NCBI GenBank assembly: GCA_016875165.1
Contig: VGSF01000005.1
Span: forward strand, 1-64,000
Origin: Deltaproteobacteria bacterium
Lineage (GTDB): Bacteria; Desulfobacterota; SM23-61
Reading direction: 5' to 3'
DNA: 64,000 nt
Shown here: piece after piece, positions 9,492 to 19,151 of the stretch
Position numbering within the stretch: position 1 is the stretch's first letter
How the letters are laid out: each line of letters begins with the position of its first letter
The notes under the pieces: generated by a model
What the model was told of the DNA's origin: nothing
Databases searched by the model: none
What the model saw: the letters and a program-made list of their open reading frames with translations, nothing else
Program-made: the position numbers and the translations under genes

Positions 9492-9830
9492 ATTAATACT
9501 ACTCCGACAAATAGGGTTTATGGCGCGATGCAAGACGGATATGTTGAACGGGTTGATCAGAAAATCTCCCCTCGCCCCTATTTTCCAAAGAGGGGTATAA
9601 CAATTTCCCCCTTTGGCAAAGGGGAAGCTGTGAAAAAATTCAGCAATACCTTCTCTCCCTTGATGGGAGAGGGTAGGGTGAGGGTGAAGAGCTAAAGAAT
9701 TTCTTTAAGTTATTTATCCCCCTCCCCTTAATCCCCTCCCGCAAGGGGAGGGGAATTATGTTCTATCCCAATTTTTTCACACCTTCGAGGGAATAAGGGG
9801 GATTTTGTGAATTGTCGGAGTAGTATTAAT
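9492..9830. repeat. Element bounded by perfect 19-bp inverted repeats
   Basis: ATTAATACTACTCCGACAA (9492-9510) and its exact reverse complement TTGTCGGAGTAGTATTAAT (9812-9830). Confidence 0.88.
9625..9785. repeat. Inner inverted-repeat element nested in 9492-9830
   Basis: AAGCTGTGAAAAAATT (9625-9640) versus AATTTTTTCACACCTT (9770-9785), 15/16 complementary; similar end at about 31-48. Confidence 0.65.
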
Positions 9831-9840
9831 CCCGGAGGAT

Positions 9841-11010
9841 TTGATGGAAGATTTTCATCGCATCAAGCGACTTCCCCCTTATGTTTTTTCCATCGTCGAT
9901 GACCTGAAAATGAAAGCCAGGAGGCGGGGGGATGACATCATTGACCTGGGGATGGGTAACCCTGATCTGCCAACTCCTCCCCACATCGTTGAGAAACTCA
10001 TTGAGGCCGTGAAGAACCCCCGTAACCATCGTTATTCCGCTTCGCGCGGAATCAGCAAACTTCGCGCGGCCATTGTTGCTTTATACCAGAGGAGTTACGG
10101 GGTGGAAATCAATCCTGACACGGAAGCCATCGTTACCATCGGGGCCAAGGAAGGGCTTTCCCACTTAGCCCTGGCCACCATCGGCCCCGGCGATGTCGTT
10201 TTCGTGCCCACGCCGGCTTACCCCATTCATCCATATTCTGTAATCATTGCCGGGGGAGACTTGCGCACCATCCCGCTTATCAAAGGGCGTGACTTTTTTG
10301 AAGATCTGCAAACGGCTGCCCGCCAGACCTGGCCACAGCCCAAGATGTTGATTATTTCCTTTCCGCACAACCCCACCACCTGGGTTGTGGATCTTAATTT
10401 TTTTGAGAAGGTCGTGGAGTTCGCGAGGGCTCATGACCTCATGGTCGTTCACGACCTGGCCTATGCCGACCTGGTTTTCGATGGTTACAGAGCTCCCAGC
10501 TTTCTGCAAGCGCCGGGAGCGAAAGAGGTAGGCGTCGAATTTTTCACCCTTTCCAAAAGCTACAGCATGCCTGGGTGGCGGGTGGCTTTTGCCCTGGGCA
10601 ACCGCAAGATGATCTCCGCTCTGGCCCGGCTCAAGAGTTATATGGATTACGGTATTTTTCAACCGATTCAGATCGCCGCCATCATTGCCCTTAACGAAGA
10701 TCAAAGCTGCGTGGCCGAAATCCAGGACATCTACCAGGAGCGCAGGGATACCTTGATAGACGGCCTCATGCGGGTGGGCTGGAAGATTGAGAAACCCAAG
10801 GGGACGATGTTCGTGTGGGGAGAGATCCCCGATAAATTCAAAGAAATGGGTTCCCTGGAATTTTCCAAGATAGTCCTGCAGGTGGCTAAAGTAGCCGTTT
10901 CTCCGGGGATCGGTTTCGGTGAGTATGGAGATGATCACGTGCGCTTTGCCCTGGTGGAAAATACCCACCGGATCAAGCAGGCCGTAAAAGGGATCAAACA
11001 GCTTTTTTAA
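9841..11010 (+). CDS. Class I/II PLP-dependent aminotransferase
   Basis: [32 protein letters not shown] (PLP Lys motif); SD cggagg. Confidence 0.9.
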   Translation: MMEDFHRIKRLPPYVFSIVDDLKMKARRRGDDIIDLGMGNPDLPTPPHIVEKLIEAVKNPRNHRYSASRGISKLRAAIVALYQRSYGVEINPDTEAIVTIGAKEGLSHLALATIGPGDVVFVPTPAYPIHPYSVIIAGGDLRTIPLIKGRDFFEDLQTAARQTWPQPKMLIISFPHNPTTWVVDLNFFEKVVEFARAHDLMVVHDLAYADLVFDGYRAPSFLQAPGAKEVGVEFFTLSKSYSMPGWRVAFALGNRKMISALARLKSYMDYGIFQPIQIAAIIALNEDQSCVAEIQDIYQERRDTLIDGLMRVGWKIEKPKGTMFVWGEIPDKFKEMGSLEFSKIVLQVAKVAVSPGIGFGEYGDDHVRFALVENTHRIKQAVKGIKQLF

Positions 11011-11018
11011 ATTTTTTC

Positions 11019-11132
11019 ACCGCAGAGAGCGCGGAGTTCGCAGAGGATAAAAACAAAAAACAAAGATAGAAGACTTCTTTTAACTTTATTAGGTTATAAT
11101 TTTTCCTCTGCGTTCTCGGCGATCTCTGCGGT
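11019..11132. repeat. Inverted repeat of the ACCGCAGAG...GCAGAGGA type
   Basis: ACCGCAGAGAGCGCGGAGTTCGCAGAGGA (11019-11047) versus TCCTCTGCGTTCTCGGCGATCTCTGCGGT (11104-11132). Confidence 0.8.
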
Positions 11133-11150
11133 TAATTTTAAGGTGGGGAA

Positions 11151-12470
11151 ATGGATCGAATTAATGTAGGGCTGATCGGGTTTGGGACTGTGGGCACAGG
11201 GCTGGTAAGAATTCTGCAGGAAAAAGCTAAGCTCCTGGAAGAACGGCTGGGCATCTCCATCGTTCTCAAGCGGATTGCTGACCTGGACGTGACCAAGGAT
11301 CGCGGCATCAAGGTCAACCCGGCAATCCTCTCGAGCAAAGCCTCTGACGTGATAGAAGATCCGGAAATCGCCATCGTCGTCGAGCTCATCGGCGGCCTGG
11401 AGCCAGCCCGCGCTTTCATTCTAAAGGCCATAGGGAAGGGCAAGCATATCGTTACGGCCAATAAAGCTTTGCTGGCTGTGCACGGCCCGGAAATATTTAA
11501 AGCCGCCGACGAAAACGGGGTGGACATCGGGTTTGAGGGCAGCGTGGGAGGAGGAATTCCCATCATTCGTTCCCTGAAAGAGGGGTTGGTCGCCAATAAG
11601 ATCAGGGTTATTTTCGGCATTCTTAATGGAACGTCCAACTATATTCTCAGCGAAATGACCCACCAGGGCTTAAAATTTCAGGAGGTTCTGAAAAAGGCCC
11701 AGGAGCTGGGCTATGCCGAAGCAGACCCCACCCTGGATATTGAGGGTATCGACACCGCTCACAAACTTTCCATTCTTCTTTCCCTGGCCTACGGAGTCCA
11801 GGTCAGGATGGAGGATATTTACACCGAAGGAATCTCCGCAGTCGCCCCCATGGATGTCGAGTATGCCAAAGAGTTAGGATACCACATCAAGCTTTTGGCC
11901 ATCGCCAAATCGGATGGAGGACCCATAGAGGCCCGTGTCCACCCGACCCTCTTGCCGGCCGACCACCTTCTTTCCACGGTGAGCGGGCCGTTCAACGCCA
12001 TTTTTGTCAAAGGCGACGCCGTGGGATCAACCCTTTTCTACGGAGCAGGGGCGGGCATGATGCCCACGGCCAGCGCCGTGGTCAGCGACCTGGTGGATAT
12101 ATGCCGGAACATCCGCCTGGGAGTTAGCCGCCGGGTTCCCCTTCTTTCCTGCCAGCCGGCCCATTTGCGCGAGGGAGAAATTAAAAACATCCATGACATC
12201 ACTTCGACCTACTACCTGCGTTTCACAGTGGTGGACCGGCCGGGCGTGCTTTCACGCATCTCCGGGATCCTGGGAGACCTGGACATCAGTATTGCTTCGG
12301 TTATACAGAAGGGCAGGAGAATTGAGAAAGCCGTTACCATCTATATGGTCACTCATGAGGCCCGGGAGAAGAACATGCAGAAAGCCCTGCAGGTGATCGA
12401 CCGCTTGCCAGCCATCGTGGACAAAACAGTGCTCTTACGGATTGAAGACCCTTCTGATTTTGGGGAATGA
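11151..12470 (+). CDS. hom: Homoserine dehydrogenase with C-terminal ACT domain
   Basis: NVGLIGFGTVGTGLV, TANKALLA, GILNGTSNYILSEM, ACT-like FTVVDRPGVLSRISGIL. Confidence 0.95.
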   Translation: MDRINVGLIGFGTVGTGLVRILQEKAKLLEERLGISIVLKRIADLDVTKDRGIKVNPAILSSKASDVIEDPEIAIVVELIGGLEPARAFILKAIGKGKHIVTANKALLAVHGPEIFKAADENGVDIGFEGSVGGGIPIIRSLKEGLVANKIRVIFGILNGTSNYILSEMTHQGLKFQEVLKKAQELGYAEADPTLDIEGIDTAHKLSILLSLAYGVQVRMEDIYTEGISAVAPMDVEYAKELGYHIKLLAIAKSDGGPIEARVHPTLLPADHLLSTVSGPFNAIFVKGDAVGSTLFYGAGAGMMPTASAVVSDLVDICRNIRLGVSRRVPLLSCQPAHLREGEIKNIHDITSTYYLRFTVVDRPGVLSRISGILGDLDISIASVIQKGRRIEKAVTIYMVTHEAREKNMQKALQVIDRLPAIVDKTVLLRIEDPSDFGE

Positions 12471-12491
12471 GACTGAGGTAAAGGAAGGATT

Positions 12492-13718
12492 GTGATTTTG
12501 GGAAGAAAATATATCGTTCTTTTAGGCGATGGGATGGCTGATTACCCCATAGCCGACCTGGGCGGAAAGACTCCGCTGCAGGCTGCCCAAACTCCTAATT
12601 TAGATTGGCTGGCTAAGAGAGGGAAATTGGGTCTGGTGCGCACCGTGCCCCCGGGGTTCCCGCCGGGGAGCGACGTGGCCAATCTTTCCATCTTCGGATA
12701 TGACCCGGCATTTTGTTTCACTGGCCGCGCCCCCCTGGAAGCCGCAGCCATGGGGGTGAAACTTAATCCGCAAGACGTGGCCTTCCGCTGCAACCTTATC
12801 ACGCTCTCCTTCAGGGGAGAGCGGGCTTTCATGGAGGACTTCAGCGCCGGGCATATTTCCACGGAAGAAGCCAGGGAAATCATTACTGACGTCGGAAAGT
12901 CGCTAAGTAACCGGGTGTTCCATTTCTATCCTGGAGTCGGCTACCGTCATCTTTTTGTCTGGAGAAACGGGGAAAAAAGCCTGAAGCTCAAGACTACCCC
13001 GCCGCACGATATCACCGGACAGGAGATTGCCGGATGGTTCCCCGCCGGGGAAGGGGAAGAAGAAATTCTGGGATTGATGAAGGCTGCCGAGAAAATTCTT
13101 CCTGACCATCCGGTCAACCAGGCTCGTCGCCAGTCCGGAAAGAAGCCGGCCAATGCCATCTGGCTCTGGGGCCAGGGGAAAGCCCCTGCCTTCCTTCCTT
13201 TAACCCAGCGGTTTGGAATTGCCGGTTCAATTATTTCGGCTGTGGACTTGATGAAGGGAATCGGGTTTTACGCCGGACTGGAGATCATTAACGTTCCGGG
13301 AGCTACGGGCTACCTGGACACGAACTATGCCGGCAAGGCAGAATATGCCCTGCGGGAAATCGCCAGGAAAGACTTCGTTTACGTTCACGTGGAAGCGCCG
13401 GATGAGGTTTCCCACAACGGCAATCTTGCGGAGAAGATTCAGGCCATCGAAGACTTTGACGGAAAGATCGTCGGCCCGATTCTCCGCGGCATGAAGAGCT
13501 TCAGCGATTATCGGATCATGGCCCTCCCCGACCATCCGACCCCGATTTCCCTGAAAACCCATTCGTCCGACCCGGTTCCCTTCGTTCTTTGGACATCTGC
13601 GGATGCCCGGAAAACAACAACCGAGGACCGATCCTTTGACGAGATCTCCGCCCAAAAACCCGGTCTTTTCATAGAAAGAGGGCATGAACTAATGGAAAAG
13701 TTTATCAAAGGATTCTAA
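12492..13718 (+). CDS. ApgM-type cofactor-independent phosphoglycerate mutase family protein
   Basis: VLLGDGMADYPI, PPGSDVANLSIFGYDP, APDEVSHNGNLAEKIQAIEDFD, ALPDHPTPI. Confidence 0.88.
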   Translation: MILGRKYIVLLGDGMADYPIADLGGKTPLQAAQTPNLDWLAKRGKLGLVRTVPPGFPPGSDVANLSIFGYDPAFCFTGRAPLEAAAMGVKLNPQDVAFRCNLITLSFRGERAFMEDFSAGHISTEEAREIITDVGKSLSNRVFHFYPGVGYRHLFVWRNGEKSLKLKTTPPHDITGQEIAGWFPAGEGEEEILGLMKAAEKILPDHPVNQARRQSGKKPANAIWLWGQGKAPAFLPLTQRFGIAGSIISAVDLMKGIGFYAGLEIINVPGATGYLDTNYAGKAEYALREIARKDFVYVHVEAPDEVSHNGNLAEKIQAIEDFDGKIVGPILRGMKSFSDYRIMALPDHPTPISLKTHSSDPVPFVLWTSADARKTTTEDRSFDEISAQKPGLFIERGHELMEKFIKGF

Positions 13719-13723
13719 AAGGG

Positions 13724-13989
13724 GTAACACTTTAGCCCTTTGAAAAAAGGTGTGTTGTAAGGGCCAAGGGATTCCAGGGGCCGGGGGCCAGAGCGGAACG
13801 CTTGGAATCATAAGGCGCTTATTTCTCCGTATATGGGGCGGGCAAGAACCCCCGCCTCCTCCGGAGGAAAAGATCTTTTGTCCTCGTGGCCAAGCCGAAC
13901 CCCAACCGATGCTTCCGGCGCGTTCCGCTCTAACCCCCGGCCCTTAACAAAGGCGGTCAAACTACTTTTTCAAACCGCTGAATTGATAC
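13724..13989 (+). repeat. MITE type A copy 5
   Basis: GTAACACTTTAGCCCTTTGAAAA ... AAACCGCTGAATTGATAC; no clear duplication. Confidence 0.9.
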
Positions 13990-14024
13990 AAAACTTCAAA
14001 TATCTTTGGCTGGGGATTTAGGGC

Positions 14025-14429
14025 ATGACCAATCTTCATAATAACACGGAAACCCGGGTGACCTACGCGGAAACCGATGCCATGGGCATTGTCTATTACG
14101 CCAACTACCTGCGCTGGTTTGAGATGGGCAGGACCGAATTCATCCGCAACCTCGGCATACCTTATAAGGAGCTGGAAGAAAACGGAATCTACCTTCCTGT
14201 TTCCGAGGTCTTCTGTAAATACCTAATTTCGGCGAAGTATGATGATGTTTTGATTATAGAAACCTCTGTTGAGTTTCTGAGGAGGGCCAGCATCCAGTTT
14301 GCCTACCGGATTTTGCGGAAAGAAGATCGAATGGAGTTGGTAACGGGAAAGACCCTCCATGCCTTCGTTGACAGAGAAGGAAAGATCGTCAGGATCCCGG
14401 CGATCTTGAAAGAAAAGCTGAAATCTTGA
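14025..14429 (+). CDS. Acyl-CoA thioesterase, YbgC/FadM family (hot-dog fold)
   Basis: RVTYAETDAMGIVYYANYLRWFEMGRTEFIR signature. Confidence 0.9.
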   Translation: MTNLHNNTETRVTYAETDAMGIVYYANYLRWFEMGRTEFIRNLGIPYKELEENGIYLPVSEVFCKYLISAKYDDVLIIETSVEFLRRASIQFAYRILRKEDRMELVTGKTLHAFVDREGKIVRIPAILKEKLKS

Positions 14430-14511
14430 TTTCTTCCTTCTCTCAGCGCCCCCGGGCCAGAGCCACGATAAAATAGGGGGCGAATAAACTGGGGGGTGGC
14501 AGGGCGAAAAA

Positions 14512-14784
14512 GGCTTGCCCCCTTCACTTTTTGTGGTCGCGCATGATTTGTTATTTAACTGATGCCGTATGATCCTTCCCAGGCCCAGGGTTCAGGACGC
14601 TTCGCTTGGCAGCATGAGGCGCTGATTGTTTCATGGAAGGGGCGGGAAAAGGCGCCCCGCCTCATTTTGCGGAGACACGGTTTAAAACTTCGGAATAGGC
14701 TTTTCCCCGGCCGATGCTGCCCGCGCTCATCGCCCCGAACCCCGGGCCACGAATAGGGATTTTGCAAAGTGAAGGGGGCGAGGC
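14512..14784 (+). repeat. Divergent type A-like core bounded by different inverted repeats
   Basis: GGCTTGCCCCCTTCACTTT ... AAAGTGAAGGGGGCGAGGC; core shares gcatgaggcgctgatt, ggggcgggaaaa, ccgatgctg with type A; flanks GAAAAA on both sides. Confidence 0.7.
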
Positions 14785-14983
14785 GAAAAAGGGTCTTGAC
14801 ACGTTTTTTCATTTTTAGTAGCGTGAGCCTATAGGTAAAAACGGGAGAGGAATTTCTCCACTTTCATCTTACCCAGATAGGGAAATCCCAGATGTCTTCG
14901 TTCTTAAAGATTTAACATGCCTGTTACAATTAGGGACAGGAGGGGAAAGTTTTTTTTCTTTCCCGGAAGAGGTAAAGAGATAT

Positions 14984-15853
14984 ATGAGCGCCTCAACTGA
15001 AAAAGATACGCAGGATAAAGCAGTCTCCAGATTGAAGACTTTGTACGAAGTCGTCAAAGCCCTGAACGCCTCAGTGGATCTGAAGGATGCTTATTCGCGG
15101 ATTCTCGGCGTCCTCTCCCAGCAAATGGGGATGAAACGGGGGGGATTTCTGGTAATGAACGCCGAATCCAACGAATGGGAGATGAACGGAGCCCTGGGCC
15201 TCTCTCCCGAAGAGATGAGGCGGAGAAAGGAATACTTCGGATCAGGAGTCATCCAGCGGATTTTGGAGAAAGGACAGATGGCCGCGGTGGTCGATGGAGG
15301 AGAAAGCGTTTGGCTTTATGACGGAAGAACGAAGTCAGCCCCCAAGCGGCCCAGCGCTTCTTTCCTTTGCGCCCCGGTGAAAATCCGGGGGGCCATCACC
15401 GGCATTTTAGGCGTGGATCGCTTTTATGCACATCCCGTGGCAGTTACTGAAGATCTAAATCTATTAAATGAGGTTTGCGCTCTCATTGGCGATGCCATGT
15501 TGATGCGCAAGGATATGGCCATAGAGAATCGGGCTTTGCTGGAGGAAAATTGGAGTTTCCGGAAGGAATTGGAAACTTTAGGGCGGAGCGTCCCCAAAGC
15601 CCGAAGAAGAATTTCATTGACCGAAATCCTGGAAGAGCGCATAGCCCGCATGGTGGCGGAGATGAAAGTCGATCCCCGATCAAACGGGCGGCTTTATGAA
15701 GATGTGTTGGATGTGGTGGAACGAACTCTGTTGATATCGGCTTTGGAAAAGACAAAACATGTTCAGTTAAAGACGGCTCGCTTCCTGGGGATCAACCGCA
15801 ACACCTTGCGCAGAAAAATGAAGGAGCTGGGAATTACGGCCAAAGAAAAATAA
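14984..15853 (+). CDS. GAF-domain protein with C-terminal Fis-type helix-turn-helix
   Basis: GAF-like N-terminal region; C-terminal LKTARFLGINRNTLRRKMKELGI Fis-type HTH. Confidence 0.75.
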   Translation: MSASTEKDTQDKAVSRLKTLYEVVKALNASVDLKDAYSRILGVLSQQMGMKRGGFLVMNAESNEWEMNGALGLSPEEMRRRKEYFGSGVIQRILEKGQMAAVVDGGESVWLYDGRTKSAPKRPSASFLCAPVKIRGAITGILGVDRFYAHPVAVTEDLNLLNEVCALIGDAMLMRKDMAIENRALLEENWSFRKELETLGRSVPKARRRISLTEILEERIARMVAEMKVDPRSNGRLYEDVLDVVERTLLISALEKTKHVQLKTARFLGINRNTLRRKMKELGITAKEK

Positions 15854-15860
15854 AAAAAAG

Positions 15861-16126
15861 GTAACACTTTAGCTCTTTGAAAAAAGGTGTGTTATAAGGG
15901 CCAAGGGATTCCAGGGGCCGGGGGCCAGAGCTTAACGCTTGGAATCATAAGGCGCTAATTTCTCCGCATATGGGGCGGGCAGGAACCCCCGCCTCCTCCG
16001 GAGGAAAAGATCTTTTGTCCTCGTGGCCAAGCGGAAACCCAACCGATGCTTCCGGCGCGTTCCGCTCTAACCCCCGGCCCTCAACAAAGGCTTTTATACC
16101 ATTTTTTCAAATCGCTAAACTGTTAC
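15861..16126 (+). repeat. MITE type A copy 6
   Basis: GTAACACTTTAGCTCTTTGAAAA ... CAAATCGCTAAACTGTTAC; perfect flanks AAAAAAAG. Confidence 0.92.
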
Positions 16127-16218
16127 AAAAAAAGAAGGATCCGGGAGACAGAATTCAGAATCCAGGATTATTTTTTTTCGGCCTTCTGACTCCTGAATTC
16201 TGGATTCTCCTTTTTATA

Positions 16219-17889
16219 TTAAAGGAATCCTTTTGGTTTTGGGGGCTTAGGCTTCTCCTGGGGAAGAAGCTTTTCTCCTTCCTTTTTATCACCCTCCACT
16301 TTTAATCCAGACTCTTCCAAAATAAATTTGTCATCACCGGGATCTGGTTTGAACTCAAGCTCAAGCTTTTTAGCTTCTTTAACGTAGGAACCTTCCTTCA
16401 GCCGGATTTCACCGCTCGGAACAACAATGATGGCTGACCCCCCATGTATGGGGCATTTCTGTTCGCAGAACCCGCAACCGTTGCAGCGCGAGGCAATGAC
16501 AAAAGGACGGCGGTATCCCTCGACGGTTCGGAAGACAATGGCGTTATACGGACAGATCTCGTCGCAGATCAGACAGAGCTTATCCTGAGCCCACACCAGG
16601 CACATTTCTTTTAATAAAACCGCTGTGCCGACTTTGGCGTGGGTTTTTTCTTCCAGGGGGAGAGAGCGGATGGCCTGGGTCGGGCAGACTTTTCCGCAGA
16701 CGTTGCATTCCTGCTCGCAGGCGGCAAAGCGCAGGTCCATCCTGGGCGTCCAGAGGCCAGGCAGACCTGATTCCCAAAGGCAAGGTTGAAGCGTATTGGT
16801 TGGGCAGGACTTCATGCATTCCCCGCAACGGATGCAGGCCTTTAAAAAATTAGTTTCGGGAAGCGCTCCCGGCGGGCGGATGAGCTGGCGCTTCTCCTTA
16901 AGGGGAGTGAAGGGCGTCCGGTCAGCCAAAAAAGCCACAGTCAATCCTCCGGATACGGAATAAAGGAAACCTCTGCGGGAAAAATCCACGGGTGAGTATT
17001 CCCCGCCTGGCCCATATTTTTCACCAGCCAGCGCTTTTGCGTAAGAGATAGACGCCGGGAAAGTAATGGCCCCTTGCGGGCAAACACCGGCGCAGGTCTG
17101 GCATTGAATGCATTCGGGAAGGCGAGTTCTCCGCGGATCCTCCTCCACCGCCCCCATGGGGCATACCCTCTGGCATTTCAGGCATTCGTTACATTCTTTA
17201 CTGACCCGGCGTTTCCAGAGCCCCAGAGGGGAGATAAAGCTGAGCAATGCCCCGAGAGGGCAGAGGTAACGGCACCAGAAGCGGGGGGCAAGGCGGTTAA
17301 GGAGAATGATTCCGGCAAAGATGAGGAAGGTGATAAGGGCCATATAGTAAACTGGCTGGGCATAATGCAAGTGAGACAAACCCATCCATCCCAGGGCGTG
17401 AAAGGCAGGCCGCAAAAGATCTATGGATAAATTAATCAGGGTGATTACCAGAGGATAAAGGATGAAAGTGTAAAAGCGGGTAAGCAGGGGCAGGGGGTCC
17501 ATGAGGTAAGTCAGGGAAACTCCGGCCAGGGCTGCGCCGAGGAAAATGAAGAGCAAGAAAAATTTTGCTTTACGGAAGCTCTCTTCGCTTTTTAAGGCGG
17601 AGATTTTTTTTCTGCGAAAGAGAAGGTAGCGGCCTAAATCGATGGTCACCCCCAGGGGGCAGAAGTAGCCACAAAAGAATCGGCCGATGACCAGGGTGGT
17701 CCCGATAATCATTAGGAACCATAGAGTTCGGCCGATGACTTCCTTTCCGGCGAGGATAGCGCTCAATCCTATTAGAGGGTCCAGGCGCAAATACATATCT
17801 GCCGGAAGCCAATCCGGCAGCTTGTAGGTGGTAAAGATAAAAAGGGTGGAGAAAAGGATTAGCGAGAAAGCCTGGACAAATGTCCTCAT
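16219..17889 (-). CDS. Polyferredoxin-like membrane protein with multiple 4Fe-4S motifs (NapH/MauN-like)
   Basis: N-terminal TM segments, CGYFCPLG, CRYLCPLGALL, many CxxCxxCxxxCP motifs. Confidence 0.85.
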   Translation of the reverse strand: MRTFVQAFSLILFSTLFIFTTYKLPDWLPADMYLRLDPLIGLSAILAGKEVIGRTLWFLMIIGTTLVIGRFFCGYFCPLGVTIDLGRYLLFRRKKISALKSEESFRKAKFFLLFIFLGAALAGVSLTYLMDPLPLLTRFYTFILYPLVITLINLSIDLLRPAFHALGWMGLSHLHYAQPVYYMALITFLIFAGIILLNRLAPRFWCRYLCPLGALLSFISPLGLWKRRVSKECNECLKCQRVCPMGAVEEDPRRTRLPECIQCQTCAGVCPQGAITFPASISYAKALAGEKYGPGGEYSPVDFSRRGFLYSVSGGLTVAFLADRTPFTPLKEKRQLIRPPGALPETNFLKACIRCGECMKSCPTNTLQPCLWESGLPGLWTPRMDLRFAACEQECNVCGKVCPTQAIRSLPLEEKTHAKVGTAVLLKEMCLVWAQDKLCLICDEICPYNAIVFRTVEGYRRPFVIASRCNGCGFCEQKCPIHGGSAIIVVPSGEIRLKEGSYVKEAKKLELEFKPDPGDDKFILEESGLKVEGDKKEGEKLLPQEKPKPPKPKGFL

Positions 17890-18812
17890 GCTTTCCCCTT
17901 GAAGATTCGGAGTTGATCAAGGTCGATTTTTCCCAGGCCCCGTTGGTGGGCAACCAACAGGTGTTCAACCTGCCGGCCTTTAAAATTTTGACCGTACCAG
18001 GGGGCTACTGTTACGCCGTAAGAGTCCACAGCCACCGGGTCCACACCGGCAATGATCAGGTTGGGTTTCTGAACTTCTCCCGGGCCCCCGGGTCCCCCGT
18101 TAACCAGCGCCCGAGAAGCATCCAGGATAATAAGTCGGGGCTTAATAACCGTGGCCAGGTCGGCCAGGGCCTGGTTTATGTTATATTTATCATGGAAGCT
18201 CTTGCGGTCCCAGATTAAACCCATCAGCCCCTTGATGCCCATGCTCACTCCGGTAGCTGAGTGCGACTTGGTTACGGGGAGGCTGATCAGCACCGGACTT
18301 TCTAAAACCTCCTTTAAGACCTCCACGTGATCCAGGATTTTTCCCTGGGGGATTTTAATTTCCCGGAAGAACTTTCTTTCTTCGATGCCAATGACATGGA
18401 CGTTTTTAAGGGGTTTGCAGGCCTGGCGAATTCCCGAACGCTCCAGGCAGAGTTCGGGCCGGCTCAGGGTGTGATCCATTACCATAACCTGTTGGGCGCC
18501 TGCTTCCAGGCAGGCCTGGGCTACGGTGGCCACCACCTGGGGGTGGGTATTGCAGCCGGATTCCGGCGGACGGGGAAAAGACATGTTGGGCTTAAGGACA
18601 ACGCGCTGGCCTTTTTTGACGAAACGGGAGATACCGCCCATAGCTTCCAATGCTCTTCTCGTTGCCGGGGCTGGGTCGCCGGAAATGATCACCAAGTTAT
18701 ACTCATCTTTGGCAGTTGAAAAAACAGGCTTTCCGGCCAGGGTCAAAGCAGCGCCGGCAGCAGCGGATTTCAGAAAATCACGGCGGCTAATTTTTCGGCC
18801 AAAGTTTTTCAT
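17886..18812 (-). CDS. DUF362 family protein with Tat-type signal
   Basis: RRDFLKSAAAGAALTL twin-arginine signal; KPNMSFPRPPESGCNTHPQVV and SLPVTKSHSATGVSMGIKG DUF362 motifs; overlaps the polyferredoxin gene. Confidence 0.85.
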   Translation of the reverse strand: MKNFGRKISRRDFLKSAAAGAALTLAGKPVFSTAKDEYNLVIISGDPAPATRRALEAMGGISRFVKKGQRVVLKPNMSFPRPPESGCNTHPQVVATVAQACLEAGAQQVMVMDHTLSRPELCLERSGIRQACKPLKNVHVIGIEERKFFREIKIPQGKILDHVEVLKEVLESPVLISLPVTKSHSATGVSMGIKGLMGLIWDRKSFHDKYNINQALADLATVIKPRLIILDASRALVNGGPGGPGEVQKPNLIIAGVDPVAVDSYGVTVAPWYGQNFKGRQVEHLLVAHQRGLGKIDLDQLRIFKGKA

Positions 18813-18977
18813 GGATTCCTTCCCCCTTCTTCTGCCATCATTTTAAGAAAAATTCTGCTAAAAGCAATAACTCTTTTTAAGCCAACTTTCTAATTTCCAC
18901 TATGATATGAATCAGAAGAAGACTGACCATCGATCGCTTTATTCTCAAAATCATGCGGGCAATTTCATCCATGCTTA

Positions 18978-19036
18978 GGCTCAGGCGGGAGGCCGCTCGG
19001 CTCAGGAAAATGAGGCGCTGGCCTCCCGCCTGAGCC
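18978..19036. other. Strong GC-rich hairpin upstream of GAF-ANTAR gene
   Basis: Perfect 17-bp inverted repeat GGCTCAGGCGGGAGGCC / GGCCTCCCGCCTGAGCC with 25-nt loop. Confidence 0.75.
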
Positions 19037-19151
19037 GCAATAAAGGTTGAAAAATAAAAGTGATCGGCGGTCAGAGAAGAAGACACTTGACAAACGCTGT
19101 GGTTATATTATCAAATATACAAAAAGAATTCCATGAACGGGTTATCTTCCA

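Noticed and set aside
14512-14784. CRISPR-like array from repeated units
   Set aside because: Repeats are dispersed over kilobases, not regularly spaced with spacers; no cas genes seen
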